A stretch of 64,000 bases of DNA from Cydia pomonella (lineage: Eukaryota; Arthropoda; Insecta; Lepidoptera; Tortricidae): assembly GCF_033807575.1 (NCBI RefSeq), contig NC_084704.1, positions 28,993,968 through 29,057,967 on the forward strand. Direction: 5' to 3'. Shown here piece by piece: positions 57,960 to 64,000 of the stretch. How positions within the stretch are numbered: position 1 is the stretch's first letter; each line of letters starts with the position of its first letter. A model generated the notes under the pieces. The model worked only from the letters and a program-made list of their open reading frames with translations. It was not told where the DNA came from and did not search any database. The position numbers and the translations under genes are program-made.

Positions 57960-58085
57960 AACTATGCTTCTCTGTTTGGCCTAAAGGTTGACTGGTAGAG
58001 AATGCCGCGTGGCATTAAGTCCGCCTTTTGTCACTGTATATTTTTTTACTTTGCAATAAAGTTTAAATACCTAATTAAATAAAAT
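57960..58085 (+). repeat. Probable LINE 3' end
   Basis: The words GGCCTAAAGGTTGACTGGTA, GAGAATGCC, GGCATTAAGTCCGCCTTTTG and TGCAATAAAGTTTAAAT in this order recall a common lepidopteran LINE 3' tail. No coding part remains. Confidence 0.5.
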
Positions 58086-59440
58086 AAATTTCGTCACATT
58101 GTTCACAAAATATTTCATCAAATATTTAACAGAAAAATCAAAAACCCTGTAAAAAAACTGGAGATATGTTAAACAGGTGTATTTAATAAATTAAGTAATT
58201 TAGAATGGCATGCAAAAGTAAAAAAAAACAATACATACTTATTATACAAATTGCAATAATTTGATACAATTAATTCATTCAGGTAAGTATGACTGGTCGC
58301 CCAAATAATTTTCCATACAAACTTACAAGAGAACTAATTAATTATTTCTCCACTCATTGCTCCTGCTGACTTAAAGTTAATTAAGGCTGAGCATGAATAA
58401 AGAACAAGATCGGAACAAATCTTACCTCAAAATTGTACATCTTACCCAGATGTTTTAATTTTAATTTATTTCGTCATTATTCGAAATAAAAATTATGGCC
58501 CGCTTCAAGTGGGTTCAGCTTGGGGAACTCTTGATGAAAGAGTGGGGCAGCTCCAAAGAGTCCTCTGCACTGTGCCGTGGGCCTTAAGCCCTTCATTATT
58601 CACAAGTGGTTTAATTAAGACGTTTAAAGGTACGCAAACACTACAGGGCGAATAAAAGCACTTTGAAAACATAATTTTACATTATTGAAATAATGTCGTG
58701 GTTTATTTTACTATATTCAGGCTTTAGCTCATTTTGTTGTAATATCCTCGGCCGGAAACCATTAAAAACTCTTTTTATGTGTTTGAATTAACTTTTGTGT
58801 AAACTGCACCTTAGTGGCAGGACTTTTATGAATATTACGGTAATATGCAAAAGTAGATACGTACCCTTTTACTTCCGGGTACCTACTGGAACTTCCAATT
58901 CACGACTGTAAAAATGTAGGTAGTTGTTTATGTACATATAATCCATATAATAAATTATCCCAGCGCGCACAAGTTTTTTGCAAAAATCACGAAGGGTCTG
59001 GTTGACGTAACATGGCGGCTTCCTCGCACAACATATCAGTATTGCGATACGAAATGCCACCAGCATCCTTAATACAATGCCTCAAGGGCCTATTTTAGAT
59101 TTAAGCTATTTATAGTAATTCTCTGTATATATCCATTATGTATATTGTTATTGTAAATAAAGTATCCTTTTGGCATAAATAAGACAGATCTATTTTGTGA
59201 TGGCTCTACAGATTGAAATAGATGGAGCATCCGAGATTAGCGTAATGAATGTAAGTCTAAACGACACTTAATTCGAGGCCCATGTGCGAAGTGAATCGAC
59301 AGCGGACCCGTCACTTGTGAACACTAACCAGATGCGCGCTCGTTTCTACAACGAACTGTGAGATCATTGATCGGTTCTAAACTTGCCATGCTGTTTCTCA
59401 ACATTTTGCGCCATGCCAGTTTAATAAAAAAAAATATATA
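58086..59440. other. Non-coding stretch
   Basis: A GC-richer patch at about 58495-58590 starts ATGGCCCGCTTCAAGTGGG and stays open for some 30 codons, but has no splice context or known motif. Another CpG-rich patch is at 59280-59350. No gene called. Confidence 0.35.
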
Positions 59441-59849
59441 TACACCGCGGGCCAATTAAACTCGATAGATTTTAAAGGTGTATTCTTGACCGCATTTACA
59501 TACTAAAGTGTCATACAAAGTTTCCTCAAATGGATCTTGTTTTAGATATAATGAAAAATTTTGTGCAAATTTGTTTCTGTTGTGACTTAATGAGAAACGC
59601 TATTTTAGCTGTGACGCTGCCATTACGTGACTTGCTTTAGACTTTAGACATACCTACTGACAAAAAATCTCTACCTTGTAATGTTTTTTTTTTACCAAGG
59701 TGTAAAAATAAATAACTTTTCATGTGCAGAAAACGAAAAAAAATTTTTTTTTGGGCGAATTTGGTAAAAAACTCATATAACATGTTTTGCTCCTTATGAC
59801 CTCAGGAATGCGCGGTTAGATCTTTAGGGTTTAATTAGCCCACGGTGTA
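59441..59849. mobile_element. MITE with TACACCGCGGGCCAATTAAA termini
   Basis: The left end TACACCGCGGGCCAATTAAA and the right end (complement TACACCGTGGGCTAATTAAA) are inverted repeats of about 21 bases with two mismatches. TA lies directly outside both (59439-59440 and 59850-59851). The interior is non-coding. Confidence 0.75.
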
Positions 59850-60058
59850 TAGGTCGTACTAAACAATTTTTACTATGTCGACAAAAATCCGTTTTATTGA
59901 TATTAACAACTTATTCTTACATTTTATTTTAGTCGGTTTAGAGAATATAAATTGTTAATATTTCTCGTTCTGGTTGTATGTACATTGTATATAGGTAATA
60001 ATAATTAGTAGGTAATTTAATTTGAAGTAACTTTACAGAGGAAGTGTATCAATTGTTA

Positions 60059-60455
60059 AAAAAACCTGACATGTGCGAGTCAGACTCGCTCACCAAGGGA
60101 TTTATTTTTATTTTTTTATAAATTTATAGTTGTAAGATTTTTCCCTGTAGGTACTTGTAATGTAAGACGATATTTTACTTGCCCAATTCCGTAGTTCTAC
60201 TTCTAGGTCAACGGGAAGTACCCTAAGATACATTTTATACGTTTTGTGCGGCAAAAATGGTCGAATCTCTTTTTACGTTAACTTGAAAAAATGTTTTTTT
60301 TTCAAGGGAGTTTAAATCTAAGAATATGGTTTTAATTTCACCTCGATACCTCCAAGCGTTCCCGAGATAAAGAGTCTTGACAGACAGACAGACGTACGGA
60401 CGGACAACAAAGTGATCCTATAAGGGTTCCCTTTTGTCCTTTTGAGGTGCGGAAC
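60059..60455 (-). repeat. GTTCCGTA-type element, diverged
   Basis: On the plus strand the left edge reads CCTGACATGTGCGAGTCAGA, CTCGCTCACC (the reverse of the GAGTCCGACTCGCAC end). The right edge reads GACAGACAGACAGACGTACG, ATAAGGGTTCCC and GAGGTGCGGAACC. The interior differs from families A, B and C. Confidence 0.7.
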
Positions 60456-60998
60456 CATAATTAATAAAATAATTGAGTTCTATTTCTGCAGAGACAAAAA
60501 TGTTTTATAATTTATATTTAGTATACTCATACAGGGTGACTTTTATGACAATGACATATACATGTCTATTTTTTTCAATCGCGCGAAGTTGCAAAATGAC
60601 ATTTTTTTATCACGTGGATACCGCCGCCATTCATCATACGCATGGTGTGTTCAAACTGATGATGTTTATCTTTATACATACTAGCTCCTGCAAAATATTC
60701 AACATTACAATTTCACTTAGTTATGTTAGGTACTTGAATTATATGCGCGTTTAAAATTAATTTCCATACAATAAGCGACTGTGAGCCAAAGTATTCAGAG
60801 CAGCAGCAATAGCACGCCAGCTAATCTTGAAATTTTCTTTACAAAAACGCGACTGAATGCATATTATAAGACTACATTCGTATGAAATTAAATCTTAACG
60901 CAGTCAACTGACTGTTTTTAAATAAATCAAAGTGGGACGGCGTCATATTTTATTGTAAAATCACTCAACTATAGTTTAGAGTTGCCATGCGTCCTGTA
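60456..60998. other. Non-coding stretch
   Basis: The plus frame 60473-60754 is open but unrecognised. Nothing else. Confidence 0.35.
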
Positions 60999-61183
60999 CC
61001 CCTAGTGTAAATTTAGTCGATAGCGAAACGTGACGTACGCGTTTGCGTTAAGTCTCATTTTGTATGGGTTTTTGAACAGCGCGCCAAGCGGGACGTTTTG
61101 GAAAGTCAAAAATCTCATACAAAATGACACTTAACGCAAACGCGTACGTCACGTTTCGCTGTCGAAAATATTTACACTAGGGG
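60999..61183. mobile_element. Foldback MITE, CCCCTAGTGTAAAT termini
   Basis: Arms of about 75 bases (60999-61075 and about 61107-61183) are inverted copies containing ACGTACGCGTTTGCGTTAAG and CATTTTGTATG or complements. TA adjoins both ends (60997-60998 and 61184-61185). Arm identity is high. Non-coding. Confidence 0.88.
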
Positions 61184-61185
61184 TA

Positions 61186-61854
61186 CTGTATATACGGGAC
61201 TCTCACCATAATGAAGTATCGCGTCCCGTATTTTTCTCGTCCCGTTTTTTTGCCGTATATTAATACTGCTGCAGAATACGCAAAATACCTAAGATATATA
61301 CGTCATGATCATCTCTGTTTAACCACCTTGTTACCTCACCGAGACTGCGAGTTAAGGCTAGTGAATTAAGTGGGGGTATTTGCAAATACATATTGTATTA
61401 GCCCGTATGCTGGGTACAAGTCTCAGTTCAGAAACGGGTAGCAATGTCACATTGTCTCAAAAGCCCATTCAAACTTTTAATTGCCTATCTAATTTTATAC
61501 ATATTGATGCGATTGCTTGGCGAATAATATTAATTGAATATCAAATCAAGGTCATATTTTACAAGTTAGAGAAGGAATGCCAGTTGATTCCACACAAAGA
61601 TGATTTATAAGCTTTGTAACACCTAAAGACGGACATATAACGTAAATTTATTTTAAGCATAGCGGCTACTTTTGGGAGTAAATGTGAAAATAAAAAATAA
61701 AAGATTTTGCAAACTATATCGTATTATTTAAATTAAATCAAAGGGCTGAGAATTTATTATATTTTAAGATAGATGTGAGAAAATAGGCAATAAAATACCA
61801 TCCCCCCCCCCTTTATCACCGAAACGAATTTTTGAAAAATAAACAAATAAATTC
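61186..61854. other. Non-coding stretch
   Basis: AT-rich with a C run near 61803. The open plus frame 61380-61610 is unrecognised. Nothing else supported. Confidence 0.35.
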
Positions 61855-62475
61855 TTTTTTTTTTTTCATTTTCTTTTTCATTTATTCAACATTAAAAGTC
61901 ATGTGCATTACAGAAGATGTTAGTTGGATGTAGTCAGGACATGACACCCGGGTAGGGCGCATAATGTTAGTACTTATGAGGTACCTAATTACCTACTTAT
62001 ATACTATAGTACTTATAAATTCATGCATATCTAATTTAACATCTTTACAATATGATAACAAGCTAATAATTAAATGTCATATTCGCTTATCAACGTTATT
62101 TCTAATATTATACAAACGTATATCTACCTAGGATAATTCATCAATGTCAAAGTTAATACTAATGGTTATGCTTTATGCCAATCCGAAACTTAATCAACGA
62201 TTTAATGTCACAATTTTCTACAATTATTTACATTATAAAATAACAAAAGATGAAAGAGGTCATATTACTGATAGGTCATATTGCCTTACGGGTTCCATTC
62301 TAACAACTTATTATCATTTAAAAACTCGTCAATTGTGTAGTACGATTTTTCGGTGAGTAGCTTCTTTAGTTTATTTTTAAACAATTTATCGTTGCGTTCT
62401 TGTTTTAACTGTTCGGGTAGTTTGTTTACTATGGTGACACATCGATAGTACGGACCATTTCTATACATAGCAAGT
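61855..62475 (-). pseudogene. Jockey/CR1-like LINE, 3' end relic
   Basis: On the minus strand, 62468-62286 encodes YRCVTIVNKLPEQLKQE, LFKNKLKKLLTEKSYYTIDE and FLNDN before a stop. This is the C-terminal F.N.LP..., K..L..K.YY...EFL pattern also seen in the relic at 2795-3704. The 3' untranslated part runs toward an A-rich tail (minus-strand AAATGAAAAAGAAAATGAAA) at about 61855-61890. Severely 5'-truncated. Confidence 0.7.
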
Positions 62476-62569
62476 CTTGAAATTGGCAGGAGAAGTTGAT
62501 TTTTGTGAGATCTTTACCTTTATGAGAGGAAAATTTATTAGAAATCTGAAGTCCGGCGTGAGTCGTACT

Positions 62570-63118
62570 AGAAAGTACACGAAACTAGGAACCCTTATAG
62601 TTTCGCCATGTTCGTCTGTCTGTCCGCGGCTTTGCTCCGTGATCGTTAGGGCTAGAAAGATGAAATTTGGCATGGATGTATTAAATAAATAAAATAAATA
62701 AAAACCTAGAAAGAAAAATGTTTAAGGGGACAAAACAAAACAAAACACTCTACAACAAACAAAAGTGGGGATGATAATTTTTTTCACTTCAACCCTATAT
62801 TTTGGGAGTCTACATGAACCCTTTTTTGATATACATAAAATTTTCGGGTCCCCCCCCCTTAACCCTTGGGTCAAAAAATATGAACGAAATCGTGAAAGTA
62901 AAGCTTAGTAAACAATTTCAAGGAAAATATAGCGAATATGATCGGTTAACCCGGTTTTGAGTTTTTACAAAAAGTCTTCCCTTCGTAGTAAAAATGCTAC
63001 AAAGGTATATTCCCTTTTGCTTGTTATTTTCAGAATCACTAATAGCCCCCCTTCAAGGCAGCCTATTTTTAAGGATGGGTAACTACGGAATCTACACTGA
63101 GCATGGTCCATTGGACGG
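62570..63118 (+). repeat. Family B element, copy B4, degenerate
   Basis: GGAACCCTTATAGTTTCGCC, GTCTGTCTGTCC, GGCTTTGCTCCGTGATCG, AAAGATGAAATTTGGCATGG, a C run and TGGGTAACTACGGAATCTAC, ACTGAGCATGG follow the family B order with many changes. The 5' TTTTTAGGGTTCCGTA is largely lost. Confidence 0.75.
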
Positions 63119-63692
63119 TTTTTATAATAAAGATAGCATCTTATATTGGAAATATCTACAATTCATATCCATTATACAATAATCTGATGATAACAACAAC
63201 AATGGTATCTAGGTAGGAAACATGATTGGGTTGGCAGCCTGTCGATTTCTATAATTGAGCTTCAGTAGTATCGTGACGTGTTATTTTGTTGCTCGCGTGA
63301 GGGCGGCACCATAGTGATGACAGCTGGCTTCAGCTTTTGATGTCTGCTCCAAACAAGACGTTCCTTAGTGCTGTTTAGGAGTCAATACTTACATTTGGTC
63401 GGCTTGGTCTGAGTTGTGACTCTCGAGCGCTTGAAATTGAAAGAGACTGGTTGAAAATATTAGCACAAAGTTTGTATTGTTGCATGAAATAGATAATCAC
63501 CTATGTATTCGTAAATCACTATTTGTAATAAAGGAAGTGATTAATTTGTCATAATTTTGCTTTTTATGTACGCAATAATTCGGAAAATGCCGGTCATTAA
63601 CATTCGTATGTTATAAATAAAGATGTTTTAACATAATTGAAAAGTTGGGATAGTATTAAGAATATTAATATTTGAGTTAATTTTTATAGTAT
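63119..63692. other. Non-coding stretch
   Basis: AT-rich; nothing recognised. Confidence 0.35.
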
Positions 63693-64000
63693 GTTACCGT
63701 AAAAACCCGTATTAAGTGAAAACGTGTTTTCCCTAGTTAAAACAAATTTTCCGCATTTCCTTGGTGAAAACGCGTTTTCACTAGTTAAATCTAGTTTTCA
63801 CTCATTCCAAATTCATTTCAGTTAAATCTAGATTTTACTACGGGTATCGCGTTTCGCTTGTTAAAACTAGGTTCCACGGTATTCTTCCAGAGTCAACAAC
63901 TAAGTGCGACGATGAGAAAAGCGTGGAGGAGCGTGTTAGGTAAACCGTGAACAAACACCGCGCGAATCTGAGCGAGCGAAACGAGCGTGCCATGGTAGCG
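63693..64000 (+). mobile_element. AAAACTAGTTTT-type foldback element, cut by the window edge
   Basis: GTTACCGTAAAAACCCGTAT at the start matches the complement of the right end of the element at 38705-39139. AAAACGCGTTTTCACTAGTT, AATCTAGTTTTCACTC and related words follow, then a GAGCGAGCGAAACGAGCG-rich centre. The opposite arm would lie beyond the window. Confidence 0.7.

Noticed and set aside
58495..58590. Possible small ORF starting ATGGCCCGC
   Set aside because: About 30 codons only, no hydrophobic leader, no splice sites and no motif recognised.

Overview
The window looks like a piece of a moth or butterfly (Lepidoptera) chromosome. It is AT-rich with scattered short CpG-rich blocks, and it is full of interspersed repeats whose end motifs are hallmarks of lepidopteran genomes as I remember them: TTTTTAGGGTTCCGTA paired with GAGTCCGACTCGCACTTGG, GTCGGTGGCAAACAAGC, AACCGCCTTCAAGATTTTG, and tRNA-derived SINE heads. 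No bacterial operon, CRISPR array, rRNA or stand-alone tRNA gene is visible. Almost all open frames in six-frame translation are short and lie inside repeats. I read the window as intergenic DNA or the inside of one or more large introns.

Coding content is minimal. The only host-exon candidate is at 5077-5215 (+): a good acceptor, an ATG, a hydrophobic signal-peptide-like sequence and a consensus GTAAG donor. A decayed tandem copy of the same exon lies about 225 bp downstream. Four relics of non-LTR retrotransposon reverse transcriptase ends are recognisable: Jockey/CR1-like at 2795-3704 (+), 8932-9592 (-) and 61855-62475 (-), and RTE-like at 49680-50048 (+).

Layout. 1-7.5 kb: repeat fragments, a foldback MITE, a LINE relic, a 120-bp tandem array and the exon candidate. 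7.5-20 kb: a hAT-type MITE with a perfect 8-bp target duplication, a LINE relic, an intact SINE with a perfect 18-bp duplication, two large hairpin elements, and two diverged copies of one non-coding element (12.7 and 18.3 kb). 20-31 kb: a second hAT MITE with an 8-bp duplication, more MITEs, and two long GTTCCGTA-type elements (family B) facing each other. 31-37 kb: mostly unique sequence with CpG-rich blocks, one carrying four TAATCC (K50 homeodomain) motifs. 37-47 kb: dense GTTCCGTA-type elements, a GTCT microsatellite, and a tail-to-tail inverted pair (44.6-46.3 kb) in which one copy is internally amplified. 47-55 kb: mostly unique, with an RTE relic and a GC-rich retroelement-like block. 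55-58 kb: a cluster of foldbacks, including an inverted pair of one element where one copy is split by a SINE and the other preserves the empty site. 58-64 kb: further MITEs, a LINE relic and a foldback cut by the window edge.

The window shows no pathway of cooperating genes. Its biology is that of transposable elements: non-autonomous DNA elements, SINEs and LINE 3' ends, several nested or inverted. I saw no convincing undescribed gene system; the findings list the places where something unusual may be hidden.
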